Below, one piece after another: positions 26,045-37,018 of a stretch of DNA of 64,000 nt; within the stretch, counting starts at the first letter, position 1, and each line of letters starts with the position of its first letter. Position numbers and translations under genes: made by a program. The DNA comes from Streptomyces laurentii. Lineage in GTDB: Bacteria; Actinomycetota; Actinomycetes; Streptomycetales; Streptomycetaceae. Under the pieces are notes generated by a model, which made no database searches, was not told the origin of the DNA, and saw nothing but the letters and a program-made list of their open reading frames with translations. The stretch covers positions 5,521,501 to 5,585,500 of the forward strand of contig AP017424.1 of the NCBI GenBank assembly GCA_002355495.1, written 5' to 3'.

Positions 26045-27529
26045 TCATGGCACCGTGGCGAGGCGGGCGATCGCCGCCATCGGGACGGGCAGCCAGTCGG
26101 GGCGGTGCCGGGCCTCGTAGAGCACCTCGTACACGGCCTTGTCCGTCTCGTACGCGCGCAGCAGCGCCGGGTCGTCGCGCGGGTCGGCGCCCGACGCCTC
26201 GGCGTATCCGGCGCAGTAGGCGTCCCGGCAGCGGGCGGACCAGTCGGGGTTCCACGGCTGGTGGGTGCGGGCCGCGTAGTCGAAGGAGCGGAGCATGCCC
26301 GCGATGTCGCGGACCGGCGGGTGCGAGGTGCGCCGCTCGTCCAGCGGCTTCGCCGGCTCGCCCTCGAAGTCGATGACCGTCCAGGCTCCGTCGGAGCCGC
26401 GCAGCGTCTGCCCGAGGTGCAGGTCGCCGTGGACGCGCTGGAGCCGGCCGGTGCCGGTCGCGTCGCCGGCCGCCGCGAAGACCGCCCGCAGACCGGGGAC
26501 GTACGGCAGCAGGGCGGGAACCGCCTGCGCGGCGGCGTCCAGGCGGGTGCCCATCGCGGCGGCGAGCGAGGCGGCCCGGTCGCGTTCCAGCCGCTCGGTC
26601 GGCAGCGCGGTCGCGAGCGCCAGGTGCACCTCGGCGGTGGCGCGGCCGAGCGCGTGCGCCTCCGTCGTGAACTCCCGGCCGTCGGCGAGCGCGTCGAGGG
26701 CGAGCCGCCAGCCGTCCCGCGAGCCGCGCAGATACGGCTGGAGGACCCCCAGCGTGGCCGCGCCCGCCTCGAACCAGGCGACCGGCGCGGGGACCCGGGC
26801 GCAGCCGGCCCGGGCGAGGGCGAGCGGCAGCTCCAGGTCCGGGTTGGCGCCCGGCGAGACCCGCCGGAAGATCTTCAGAATGAACGATTCCCCGAAGACC
26901 AGTGAGGAGTTGGACTGCTCGGCGTCCAGCACCCGGGGCGCGAGCGCGGGCGGCAGCGCGGTGCCGGTGTGGAAGCGCAGCGGGCCGGTCCGGCCGGGGG
27001 TGCGCAGCCGCTCGTACAGCAGCCCGGCGAGCCGGGGGTCGCGCAGCCCCTCGTAGACGGTCCGGCCGGCCAGCGGGCCCTGCCGGATCCGGCCGATCAG
27101 GGCGGGCGCGAGACGGGGCGGCAGCTCCGGCCGTACGCCGAGGAGCAGCTGGTAACAGTCGGCCGGGGCGCCGGCCGGCCGACCGGGCTGCTCCACCCGG
27201 ACGAGCAGGTGCAGCAGCCCGGGGCCGGTGCCGTCGAGGGGCAGCAGCTCGGTGGCCGACTCCAGGGTGAAGCCGGTGACCGGGCGGCCCTTGCCCGCGA
27301 ACCAGCGCTGGCGGGGCAGCCAGGTGCGCAGCAGGGGAGCGAGGGCGGGCAGGAGGGCGCGTCGCGGGCCGGCGGACGTGACGGACGTGACGGACGTGAC
27401 GGACGTGACGGACGTGACGGACGCGGTGGTCTCGACGGCTGCGTCGGCCTCGGTGGATCCGGTGGCTTCAGCGGATCCGATGACCTCCGCGGACGCGGTG
27501 GACTCGGTGGTGGATGCGGTCTCCGGCAT
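26045..27529 (-). CDS. mak: Maltokinase (Pep2/Mak)
   Basis: A 494-residue kinase that phosphorylates maltose with ATP to maltose 1-phosphate, the GlgE substrate. The family-specific N-terminal cap includes TWLPRQRWFAGKGRPV. The kinase catalytic loop is VHGDLHLGQTL, and the metal-binding motif is VIDFEGEPAKPLDERR. ATG 27529 is preceded by GGAAAGGA. An N-terminal extension of about 55 residues is Ser/Thr/Val/Glu-rich and contains a 9-bp tandem repeat, so it is probably unstructured and not needed for catalysis. It is co-directional with treS, 243 bp upstream, and glgB, 52 bp downstream. Confidence 0.93.
   Translation of the reverse strand: MPETASTTESTASAEVIGSAEATGSTEADAAVETTASVTSVTSVTSVTSVTSAGPRRALLPALAPLLRTWLPRQRWFAGKGRPVTGFTLESATELLPLDGTGPGLLHLLVRVEQPGRPAGAPADCYQLLLGVRPELPPRLAPALIGRIRQGPLAGRTVYEGLRDPRLAGLLYERLRTPGRTGPLRFHTGTALPPALAPRVLDAEQSNSSLVFGESFILKIFRRVSPGANPDLELPLALARAGCARVPAPVAWFEAGAATLGVLQPYLRGSRDGWRLALDALADGREFTTEAHALGRATAEVHLALATALPTERLERDRAASLAAAMGTRLDAAAQAVPALLPYVPGLRAVFAAAGDATGTGRLQRVHGDLHLGQTLRGSDGAWTVIDFEGEPAKPLDERRTSHPPVRDIAGMLRSFDYAARTHQPWNPDWSARCRDAYCAGYAEASGADPRDDPALLRAYETDKAVYEVLYEARHRPDWLPVPMAAIARLATVP
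27375..27419 (+). repeat. 9-bp tandem repeat, five perfect copies
   Basis: GACGTGACG is repeated five times. On the coding (minus) strand it encodes a Val-Thr-Ser repeat in the N-terminal extension of maltokinase. It should vary in copy number between strains without breaking the frame. Confidence 0.9.
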
Positions 27530-27691
27530 GGCAGCGCGTCCTTTCCCCGGGGCACACACGTGTCGTTTGTATGTGTTTGCTTTCAAATGCGCCGAGTGTC
27601 GCGGATGGCGGCGTGGAGTGTCCGGCTGTGGGGGGACGTGTCGGAGGGGAAGATCCGTTTGGGCCCGTCGCGCGCGCCCGGATGGGCCCGG

Positions 27692-27728
27692 ACGGGCGCG
27701 GGCCGATCAGGGGACGGCCCGCGCCCGT
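27692..27728 (-). terminator. Hairpin between treS and mak
   Basis: ACGGGCGCGGGCC (27692-27704) and GGCCCGCGCCCGT (27716-27728) form a perfect 13-bp stem, 45 bp after the treS stop. It could end or attenuate transcription from the glgE promoter, so mak-glgB may have its own promoter in the AT-rich stretch near 27560-27600. Confidence 0.55.
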
Positions 27729-27772
27729 GCGGGGAGGTGCCGGGAGAGTGCGGGGGCGGTGCCGGGAGGGCG

Positions 27773-29466
<1,694 letters not shown>

Positions 29467-29470
<4 letters not shown>

Positions 29471-31395
29471 GATGCGGGTGACCCTCCGGTCTGCGGGGAC
29501 GGTCGCAGGGCCAGCACGTGCGCGGGAGCGACCCCCGGCTCCAGGCGTACGTAGGCGGTCCTGCCCCAGTGATAGTTCTCGCCGGTGAGCTCGTCGCGCA
29601 CCGGCGCGGTCTCGTGCCAGGCGAGGCCGAGTTCCGGCATGTTCAACGAGACCGTGGCCTCCTGGGTGTGGTGCGGGTCCAGGTTGGCGATCACGATGAC
29701 GATGTCCGTACCGGAGCGTCTGCTGTACGCGATCACGGCGTCGTTGTCGGTGGTGTGGAAGGTGAGACCGCGCAGCCGGCGCAGGGCCGGATGGCGTCGT
29801 CTGATCCGGTTCAGCGCGGTGATCAGCGGGGCGATCGAGGTGCCCGCGCGCTCCGCCGACTTCCAGTCGCGCGGCCGGAGTTGGTACTTCTCGGAGTCCA
29901 GGTACTCCTCGCCGCCCGCGCGCAGCGGGGTGTTCTCGCACAGCTCGTACCCGGCGTACATGCCCCACGCGGGGGAGAGGGTCGCGGCGAGCACCGCCCG
30001 TACCTCGAAGGCCGGCCGGCCGCCGTGCTGGAGATAGGCGTGCAGGATGTCCGGGGTGTTCACGAACAGGTTGGGCCGCATGTGCGCGGCCAGCTCGCCC
30101 GTCAACTCGGTGAGATAGACGGTGAGTTCGGCCTTGGTGTTGCGCCAGGTGAAGTACGTGTACGACTGCTGGAAGCCGACCGCGCCCAGCGTCCGCATCA
30201 TCGCGGGCCGGGTGAACGCCTCCGCCAGGAAGATCACGTCCGGGTCGGTGCCGTTGACCGCGCCGATCACCCGCTCCCAGAACACCACCGGCTTGGTGTG
30301 CGGGTTGTCCACCCGGAAGATCCGCACGCCGTGGTCCATCCAGTGCCGCAGGATCCGCACCGTCTCGGCGACGATGCCGTCCATCCCGTCGCCCGCCTCG
30401 TCGAACGCCAGCGGGTGGATGTCCTGGTACTTCTTCGGCGGGTTCTCGGCGTACGCGATCGAGCCGTCCGGGCGGTGCCGGAACCACTCCGGATGTTTCT
30501 CCACCCACGGGTGGTCCGGCGAGCACTGGAGGGCGAAGTCCAGCGCGATCTCCAGGCGCAGTTCGCGCGCCCGGGCCACGAAGGCGTCGAAGTCGTCGAG
30601 CGTGCCCAGGTCCGGATGGACCGCGTCGTGCCCGCCCTCCGGCGAACCGATCGCCCACGGCACGCCCACGTCCTCGGGGCCCGCCGTCAACGCGTTGTTC
30701 GGGCCCTTGCGGTGGGTGAACCCGATCGGATGGACAGGCGGCAGGTACACCACGTCGAAGCCCATCGCGGCGATCGCGGGCAGCCGCTTCGCCGCCGTAC
30801 GGAAGGTGCCCGGGACGGTCTTGCCGCGGACCTTCCGGACGCCCTCCGAGCGCGGGAAGAACTCGTACCAGGAGCCGAACAGGGCCCGCTCCCGCTCGAC
30901 CCGCAGCGGCAACGCGGGGGAGGCGGAGACCAGTTCGCGCAGCGGGTGGCGGGCGAGGGCCGCGAGGACGCGGGGCGCGAGCGCCGCCGCGAGCCGTACC
31001 GCCGCCGGCCGCGCGTCGTCGCGCAGGGTGTCCGCGACGGCGAGCACCGCCTCCCGGTGACCGCCCCGCTTCGGCACCCCCTTCGCGGCCCGCTCGTGCA
31101 GCTCCGCGCCCTCGGCCAGGACGAGTTCGGAGTCGATGCCGGCCGGGATCTTGATCCGGGCGGCGTGCCGCCAGCTCTCCAGCGGATCGCCCCACGCCTC
31201 GACCGCGTACGTCCACTGCCCCTCGGCGTCCGGCGTCACCTCGGCGCCCCACCGGTCGGTGCCCGGCGCCAGCTCGCGCATCGGCGTCCACGGGCCCGGC
31301 CGCCCCGCCGGATCGCGCAGCACCACATTGGCGCCCACCGCCTCGTGCCCCTCCCGGAACACGGTGGCCGTGACCTCGAAGGTCTCGCCCACCAC
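29467..31395 (-). CDS. glgE: Alpha-1,4-glucan:maltose-1-phosphate maltosyltransferase, 5' end displaced by a frameshift
   Basis: GlgE extends alpha-1,4-glucan chains with maltosyl units from maltose 1-phosphate. The open frame holds the N-terminal beta domain, the inserted helical domain (EGAELHERAAKG and on) and the GH13 barrel with nucleophile Asp in FRVDNPHTKP, Glu in FLAEAFTRP and the stabilising region near YELCENTPL. The in-frame start GTG 31395 has no ribosome-binding site and lacks about 28 residues. The missing N-terminus (GRIPVLDVRPLVDCGRR) is encoded at 31396-31478 in another frame, from GTG 31478 with AGGTG upstream. Adding one base near 31411 restores a normal GlgE. Confidence 0.9.
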
Positions 31396-31653
31396 GGCCT
31401 TCGCGGGCGGCGGCCGCAGTCGACCAGCGGGCGGACGTCCAGGACGGGAATGCGGCCGATGAGCGGGAGCGGGTTCACGGCATCACCTGACGGTTTGTGT
31501 GCGTATGAGCGGTGCTGCGCTCTTTCTAGCCGTGCCGACGGCGCGTCGGAGGCGGGCAGCGCCGGGCCGCCGCACGATCACCCGGACGGCGGTTATGAAG
31601 CGCGCCCACGGGGGTAGCGGCGCGGACCTGACGTACTCCGCACGAACGCGAGA

Positions 31654-31682
31654 CCGGCCCCGTCCTGGGCGGACGGGGCCGG
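31654..31682. terminator. Hairpin in the gap between glgE and the NmrA-like gene
   Basis: CCGGCCCCGTCC (31654-31665) and GGACGGGGCCGG (31671-31682) form a perfect 12-bp stem with loop TGGGC. It ends the minus-strand NmrA-like transcript before glgE. No gene is seen in 31479-31811. Confidence 0.65.
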
Positions 31683-31735
31683 CTCGCCCTGGGGCCGGCC
31701 CGTGGCTCCGGTCCCAGGGGTCTCGATGGTCCCCG

Positions 31736-31784
31736 CGGAGGGCGGAGGGCGGAGGGCGGAGGACGGAGGGCGGTGGGCGGTGGG
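31736..31784. repeat. 7-bp tandem repeat, seven copies
   Basis: Seven consecutive units of CGGAGGG, the last two as CGGTGGG and one other with a single change. Intergenic, close to the stop of the NmrA-like gene. Confidence 0.85.
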
Positions 31785-31811
31785 CCGCGGCAGGGCTTCT
31801 TCGCGTACGGC

Positions 31812-32759
31812 TCAGGCGGGCTGGTCCTCCGGATGGTTCGACCAGACCTGCCAGGGCTGCTCCGCCGCCCACTCCTCGGCCCGGGCCGGCGCCACCCCCA
31901 GCGCCTCCGCCGACATCCCGTCGTCGCCCGCGAGCAGCAGAGGATCACTGCCGGCCGCCAGATAGCGGTAGAGCCCCGTCACCCCCTCCGCCGTGTCCGG
32001 GCCCAGCAGCTGCGCGAGCCACCGCTCGAACAGCGCCGGCCGCAGCGGCGCGTAGCGCACCGGCCGCCCCAGGGCGTACCCGAACGCCTCCGCCAGATCC
32101 GTGCCCGTCAGCGTCGCCGCCCCGCCGATGTCGAAGACCCCGCCCTCCACCCCGTCCCGGGCGAGCGCCGCGTACACCGCCTCCGCCAGGCCCGTGTGCG
32201 ACAGCCAGGCGACCGGCGCCGCGGCGGGCAGCGGATACGCCAGGACGCCCTCGTCGACCAGCGCCGGACCGTTCCACGGTGAGAACAGGTTGTCCAGGTA
32301 CACCGGCGGCCGCAGCACCACCAGCGGCACCCCGCTGCCCCGGAGCACCGTCTCCGCCATCCGCCGGGTCTCGAACGCCGGCACCCCCGTCGGCTCCTGC
32401 GGCAGCCGGGTGTTGGCGTTGAACACCAGCCGGCGCACCCCCGCCGCGCGGGCCGCCCGCGCGAGGTTGCTCGCGTACCGGCGCACCCGCTCCGGCTCGT
32501 ACACCAGCGGCATCGAGACGACCGCGTGCGTCGCCCCCTCGAACAGCCGCCCCACGGCCCCCTCGTCGGCGAGCCCGCCCGCCACGAACTCGGCGCCCGG
32601 CAGCGGCGGACGGTCCCCCTCCGGGCGGCGCGACAGCGTCCGCACCCGGTGCCCCCGGTCGACCAGCAGCCGGGCCACCGCCCCGCCCTGGAAGCCGGTC
32701 GCCCCCACGACCGCCACCCGCATCGGCCACGGCGCGGGCGTCGTGTTCTGACTGGACAT
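31812..32759 (-). CDS. NmrA-like NAD(P)-binding protein
   Basis: A 315-residue atypical short-chain dehydrogenase. The Rossmann dinucleotide motif is VAVVGATGFQGGAVARLL near residue 15, with RTLSRRPEGDR at the second strand suggesting NADP(H). The catalytic Tyr-xxx-Lys triad is not evident, as in NmrA/HSCARG redox-sensing proteins and NAD(P)H quinone reductases of this group. It is divergent from an AraC-type regulator (32877), the usual arrangement for a regulator and its target. ATG 32759 is the best start, though its ribosome-binding site is weak; an internal ATG at 32723 is possible. Confidence 0.85.
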   Translation of the reverse strand: MSSQNTTPAPWPMRVAVVGATGFQGGAVARLLVDRGHRVRTLSRRPEGDRPPLPGAEFVAGGLADEGAVGRLFEGATHAVVSMPLVYEPERVRRYASNLARAARAAGVRRLVFNANTRLPQEPTGVPAFETRRMAETVLRGSGVPLVVLRPPVYLDNLFSPWNGPALVDEGVLAYPLPAAAPVAWLSHTGLAEAVYAALARDGVEGGVFDIGGAATLTGTDLAEAFGYALGRPVRYAPLRPALFERWLAQLLGPDTAEGVTGLYRYLAAGSDPLLLAGDDGMSAEALGVAPARAEEWAAEQPWQVWSNHPEDQPA

Positions 32760-32838
32760 GTGTGGAGGAGGCCCTTCGATATGGTGAGTGCGCTGCCGTG
32801 ACCGGCCACTTCCAGGCTGTGGCGGCGGCGTCCTCCGT

Positions 32839-32867
32839 TCAATTAACAAATTGGGGCGGAAATTGAA
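32839..32867. promoter_or_regulatory. Inverted repeat in the NmrA/AraC divergent promoter
   Basis: TTCAATT (32839-32845) and AATTGAA (32861-32867) form a perfect dyad in an AT-rich patch directly upstream of the AraC-type regulator. It is a plausible operator for that regulator and may control both genes. Confidence 0.45.
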
Positions 32868-32876
32868 GGATCGTCC

Positions 32877-34079
32877 ATGGAATCCATGTCCCACCGTTCC
32901 GACCAGCGACCCGCCCCCCGCGGGCCGGACGACCGGAACGAGACAGATCACGACGACCTCTTAAGCGAGCTCCTCACCCCGTTACGCCTCACCGGCGTCC
33001 TCGACAGCCGCTGGCGCGCGGCCGCGCCCTGGGCGATCGAGGGCGACGCCACACGCGACTGCGCCGTCCTCCACTACGTCGTCGAGGGCGACTGCTGGAT
33101 CACCGGCACCGGCCGGCCCCCGCTGCGGCTCGGCGCGGGCGACCTCGTCGTGCTGCCCACCGGAGCCGCCCACCGGCTCGCCGACCACCCCGGCAGCCGG
33201 GCCGAGCCGGTCAAGGCCCTGCGGCCCGGACAGCGGTCCGAACAGCGGTCCGGTTACGTGCCGGGGCAGCGGACCACCCGGCGTACGGGACCGGACGGAA
33301 CCGGCCAAGGACAGGGGGCGGTTCCGGCGCAGGCGCAGGCGCAGGCGCAGTCGCGGTCGCAGCCGCAGGCACAGGGCCCGAGGCCGCGGCGCGAGACCGT
33401 ACAGCGCGCCGCGCGGCGGGCCGTGCGCGGACCCGGCGAGATCCGGATCGGCGGCACCGGCGCCGAGACCCGGCTGCTGTCCGCCGGACTCCCGTACGAC
33501 GCCGGCGCCACCACCGACCTCTACCGCTCGCTGCCCGGGGTCCTCGTCCTCGACCGCTCCCAGGTCGCCCGCGAACCGCTGCTCCGCGACACCCTGCTGC
33601 TGCTCGCCTGCGCCACCCGGCCCGTCGGCCCCGGCGACCGGCTCATCACCCTGCGCGCCTTCGAGATGGCCCTCGTCCTGGCGCTGCGCCCCCTGCTGTG
33701 CGACCTCGCCGCCGACCCCGAACACCCGGTCTACCCGGCGCTGTTGCGCAACCCCGGCATCCGGCGCGCCCTCGTCCTGATCGCCACCCGGTTCGCGGAG
33801 CCCTGGACCCTCGACGTACTCGCCCGCGAGGCGGGCATGTCGCGCTCCGCGTTCACCGCCGCGTTCCGCGACCTCGTCGGCGTCTCCCCGGCCCGCCACC
33901 TCACGGCCTGCCGGATGCGGGAGGCCGCCCGGCTGCTCACCGAGACCTCGCTGCCCCAGTCGGCCCTGCCCGCCCGGGTCGGCTACCAGAGCGCGGTCGG
34001 CTTCCACCTCGCGTTCCGCAAGTGGTACGGCACGACGCCCGGCGTCTACCGGGCCGACGACGGCGCCCACGGGCACTGA
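32877..34079 (+). CDS. AraC-family regulator with N-terminal cupin
   Basis: A 400-residue regulator. Residues about 25-230 form a cupin_6-type sensing domain (CAVLHYVVEGDCWITG, then RLGAGDLVVLPTGAAHRLAD). The domain is interrupted at about 118-180 by a Gln/Ala/Arg-rich low-complexity stretch from a CAGGCG repeat. Residues about 300-395 hold two AraC helix-turn-helix motifs (LDVLAREAGMSRSAFTAAFR and SALPARVGYQSAVGFHLAF). ATG 32877 has GAAGGA upstream. It is divergent from the NmrA-like gene, which it most likely regulates. The ligand is unknown. Confidence 0.9.
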   Translation: MESMSHRSDQRPAPRGPDDRNETDHDDLLSELLTPLRLTGVLDSRWRAAAPWAIEGDATRDCAVLHYVVEGDCWITGTGRPPLRLGAGDLVVLPTGAAHRLADHPGSRAEPVKALRPGQRSEQRSGYVPGQRTTRRTGPDGTGQGQGAVPAQAQAQAQSRSQPQAQGPRPRRETVQRAARRAVRGPGEIRIGGTGAETRLLSAGLPYDAGATTDLYRSLPGVLVLDRSQVAREPLLRDTLLLLACATRPVGPGDRLITLRAFEMALVLALRPLLCDLAADPEHPVYPALLRNPGIRRALVLIATRFAEPWTLDVLAREAGMSRSAFTAAFRDLVGVSPARHLTACRMREAARLLTETSLPQSALPARVGYQSAVGFHLAFRKWYGTTPGVYRADDGAHGH

Positions 34080-34278
34080 CCGCCGGGCCGGCCGCCGGGC
34101 TGGTCGCGGGGGCCGACACGCGGCGGCCGATCCGCGCGGGCGGGACGGACGGGGGCAGACGACGGCAGACAGGGGAGGGGGCCGGGACACCCGGACCCTG
34201 CGCCGTCTGCGGGGCGCCGACCCGGCCCGCGCGTGGTGCTTCCGCTCCGCCCCGGCACCGCCTGCCAAGGTGGACCAT

Positions 34279-36945
34279 GTGAAGGCAATCCGTCGATTCA
34301 CCGTGCGCCCCGTCCTCCCCGAGCCCCTCCGCCCCCTCGCCGGCCTGGCCCGCAATCTGCGCTGGTCCTGGCACGAACCCACCCGGGACCTGTTCGCCAC
34401 CGTCGACAGCGACCACGACGACCCCGTCCGCGCGCTCGGCGCCCTCGACGCCGGACGGCTCGCCGCCCTCGCCGCCGACCAGGACTTCCTCACCCGGCTG
34501 CGGGCCGCCGCCGACGACCTCGACCGCTACCTCACCGAACCCCGCTGGTACCAGCGGCGGGCCGCCGAAGCCGCCGGGACGGCCGACCCGCTTCCCGCCT
34601 CGATCGCGTACTTCTCGCCCGAGTTCGGCGTCGCCGCCGCCCTGCCCCAGTACTCCGGCGGCCTCGGCATCCTGGCCGGCGACCACCTGAAAGCCGCCAG
34701 CGACCTCGGCGTCCCCCTCGTCGGCGTCGGACTTCTCTACCGCCGCGGCTACTTCCGCCAGTCGCTCTCCCGCGACGGCTGGCAGCAGGAGCACTACCCG
34801 GTCCTCGACCCCGGCGAGCTGCCCGTCGCCCTCCTCCGCGAGTCCGACGGCACCCCCGCCCGGGTCACCCTCGCGCTCCCCGGCGACCGCCGCCTCCACG
34901 CCCATATCTGGCTCGCGGACGTCGGCCGCGTACCGCTGCTCATGCTCGACTCCGACGTCGAGGAGAACGCCCCCGGCGAACGCGAGGTCACCGACCGGCT
35001 CTACGGCGGCGGCAGCGAGCACCGGCTGCTCCAGGAGATGCTCCTCGGCATCGGCGGCGTCCGCGCCGTCCGTACGTACTGCCGCCTCACCGGCACCCCC
35101 GCGCCCGAGGTCTTCCACACCAACGAGGGCCACGCCGGCTTCCTCGGCCTCGAACGCATCCGCGAACTCGGGGCCTCCGGCTCCGGCTCGGGCTCCGGCT
35201 CCGGCTCCGGAGCCGGAATCGGGCTCGACTTCGACAGCGCCCTCGAAGCCGTCCGGGCCGGCACCGTCTTCACCACCCACACCCCCGTCCCCGCCGGCAT
35301 CGACCGCTTCGACAAGGCCCTCGTCGCCCGCCACCTCGGCGACGACGGCGCCCTCCCCGGCGTCGACACCGCCCGCGTCCTCGCCCTCGGCGACGAGACC
35401 CCGCTCGGCGGCGACCCCGCCGTCTTCAACATGGCCGCCATGGGACTGCGACTCGCCCAGCGCGCCAACGGCGTCTCCACCCTCCACGGCGCCGTCAGCC
35501 GCGCCATGTTCGCCGGCCTGTGGCCCGGCCTCGACCCCGACGAACTCCCCCTCACCTCGGTCACCAACGGCGTCCACGCCCCCACCTGGACCGCCCCCGA
35601 CCTCGGCCGGCTCGGCCCCGACGCCTCCGGCCGCGACCTGTGGGACCTGCGCCGCCGGCTGCGCGAACGGCTCGTCACCGACGTACGGCGACGCGTCCGC
35701 GCCTCCTGGCGGCAGCGCGGCGCCGCCGCCGCGGAACTCGGCTGGACCGACTCCGTCCTCGACCCCGACGTCCTCACCATCGGCTTCGCCCGCCGCGTCC
35801 CCTCGTACAAACGCCTCACCCTGATGCTCCGCGACAAGGACCGGCTGCGTGAACTCCTCCTCCACCCCGACCGGCCCGTCCAGCTCGTCGTCGCCGGCAA
35901 GGCCCACCCCGCCGACGACGGCGGCAAACGGCTCGTCCAGGAACTCGTCCGCTTCGCCGACGACCCCCGCGTCCGGCACCGCATCGTCTTCCTCCCCGAC
36001 TACGGCATGGAGATGGCCCGCGGCCTCTACCCCGGCTGCGACGTCTGGCTCAACAACCCGCTGCGCCCCCTCGAAGCCTGCGGCACCAGCGGCATGAAAG
36101 CCGCGCTCAACGGCTGCCTCAACCTGTCCGTCCTCGACGGCTGGTGGGACGAGTGGTACGAACCCGACTTCGGCTGGGCCATCCCCACCGCCGACGGCGC
36201 CCTCGCGGGTGACGAGGGCCGTGACGAGGCGGGCGACGCCGAACGCCGCGACGACCTCGAAGCCGCCGCGCTTTACGAACTCATCGAGCACCGGGTCGCG
36301 CCGCGCTTCTACGAACGCGACGCCGACGGAGTGCCCGGCGGCTGGACCGCGATGGTGCGGCGCACCCTCGCCGACCTCGGGCCCAAGGTCCACGCCGACC
36401 GGATGGTCCAGGAGTACGTCGAGCGGCTCTACGCCCCGGCCGCCGCCGCGCACCGGGCCCTCGGGCCCGCCGCCGCGCGTGAACTCGCCGCGTGGAAGGC
36501 GCGGGTGCGGGACGCGTGGCCGGGGGTGTCCGTCGACCATGTGGAGGTCGGAGCGGGGGTCGGCGTCGCCGACGGTGGCGGTGACAGCGACGGTGGCGGT
36601 GGTGGTGACGTGGAGCTCGGCGCGACCCCGGCCGTCCGGGTACGGGTCGACCTGGGCGGCCTGCGCCCCGAAGACGTCGAGGTCCAGGCCGTCACCGGGC
36701 GCGTCGACGCCGACGACCGGCTCCTCGACCCGCGCACCACCGTCCTGAAACCCGCGGGCGGCGGGCCCGACCTGGAGGACCGGATGCCGTACGAAGGGGC
36801 GCTGTCGCTGGACCGGACGGGGGCGTTCGGGTGCACGGTGCGGGTGCTGCCGGCGCATCCGCTGCTGGCGGGGGTGGCGGAGCTGGGGCTGGTGGCGGTG
36901 CCGTCGGAAGGGCGGGGCGGGGGTGCGGGGGTCTTGATGCGGTGA
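34279..36945 (+). CDS. glgP: Alpha-glucan phosphorylase (GlgP, GT35, long form)
   Basis: An 888-residue phosphorylase releasing glucose 1-phosphate from alpha-1,4-glucan with PLP. The N-terminal DUF3417 domain (RNLRWSWHEPTRDLF near 25) marks the actinobacterial long form. The active-site region has YSGGLGILAGDHLKAASDLG, and the C-terminal half has VPSYKRLTLMLRD, VVAGKAHPADDGGKRL and the PLP-lysine segment EACGTSGMKAALNG. I chose GTG 34279 (KAIRRFTVRPVL), with AAGGTGG upstream; GTG 34270 is also in frame. Two Gly/Ser- and Gly/Asp-rich inserts, near residues 298-315 and 755-775, look like flexible linkers. It degrades glucan made by the divergent glg genes. Confidence 0.93.
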   Translation: MKAIRRFTVRPVLPEPLRPLAGLARNLRWSWHEPTRDLFATVDSDHDDPVRALGALDAGRLAALAADQDFLTRLRAAADDLDRYLTEPRWYQRRAAEAAGTADPLPASIAYFSPEFGVAAALPQYSGGLGILAGDHLKAASDLGVPLVGVGLLYRRGYFRQSLSRDGWQQEHYPVLDPGELPVALLRESDGTPARVTLALPGDRRLHAHIWLADVGRVPLLMLDSDVEENAPGEREVTDRLYGGGSEHRLLQEMLLGIGGVRAVRTYCRLTGTPAPEVFHTNEGHAGFLGLERIRELGASGSGSGSGSGSGAGIGLDFDSALEAVRAGTVFTTHTPVPAGIDRFDKALVARHLGDDGALPGVDTARVLALGDETPLGGDPAVFNMAAMGLRLAQRANGVSTLHGAVSRAMFAGLWPGLDPDELPLTSVTNGVHAPTWTAPDLGRLGPDASGRDLWDLRRRLRERLVTDVRRRVRASWRQRGAAAAELGWTDSVLDPDVLTIGFARRVPSYKRLTLMLRDKDRLRELLLHPDRPVQLVVAGKAHPADDGGKRLVQELVRFADDPRVRHRIVFLPDYGMEMARGLYPGCDVWLNNPLRPLEACGTSGMKAALNGCLNLSVLDGWWDEWYEPDFGWAIPTADGALAGDEGRDEAGDAERRDDLEAAALYELIEHRVAPRFYERDADGVPGGWTAMVRRTLADLGPKVHADRMVQEYVERLYAPAAAAHRALGPAAARELAAWKARVRDAWPGVSVDHVEVGAGVGVADGGGDSDGGGGGDVELGATPAVRVRVDLGGLRPEDVEVQAVTGRVDADDRLLDPRTTVLKPAGGGPDLEDRMPYEGALSLDRTGAFGCTVRVLPAHPLLAGVAELGLVAVPSEGRGGGAGVLMR

Positions 36946-36967
36946 TGCGGTGATGCGGTGATGCGGT
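36936..36967. repeat. 8-bp tandem repeat across the glgP stop codon
   Basis: GATGCGGT is repeated four times without mismatch, and the glgP stop lies in copy 1/2. Beyond it the gap to 37018 is G-rich (runs of 8 and 6 G) and shows no gene. Confidence 0.9.
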
Positions 36968-37018
36968 GGGAGACGGCGTCGTGGGCCCCTGTTCGCCAGT
37001 GGGGGGGGGAGGGGGGAA

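Noticed and set aside
23821..26376. Very long open frames antisense to glgB, mak, treS, glgE and glgP
   Set aside because: In high-GC DNA the opposite strand of a real gene stays open by codon bias. The translations are low-complexity Arg/Gly/Pro/Val-rich and match no family, while the sense genes are unmistakable.
31736..31784. CRISPR-like repeat arrays
   Set aside because: The repeats are contiguous 7-15 bp units with no spacers and no cas genes nearby. They are simple tandem repeats.
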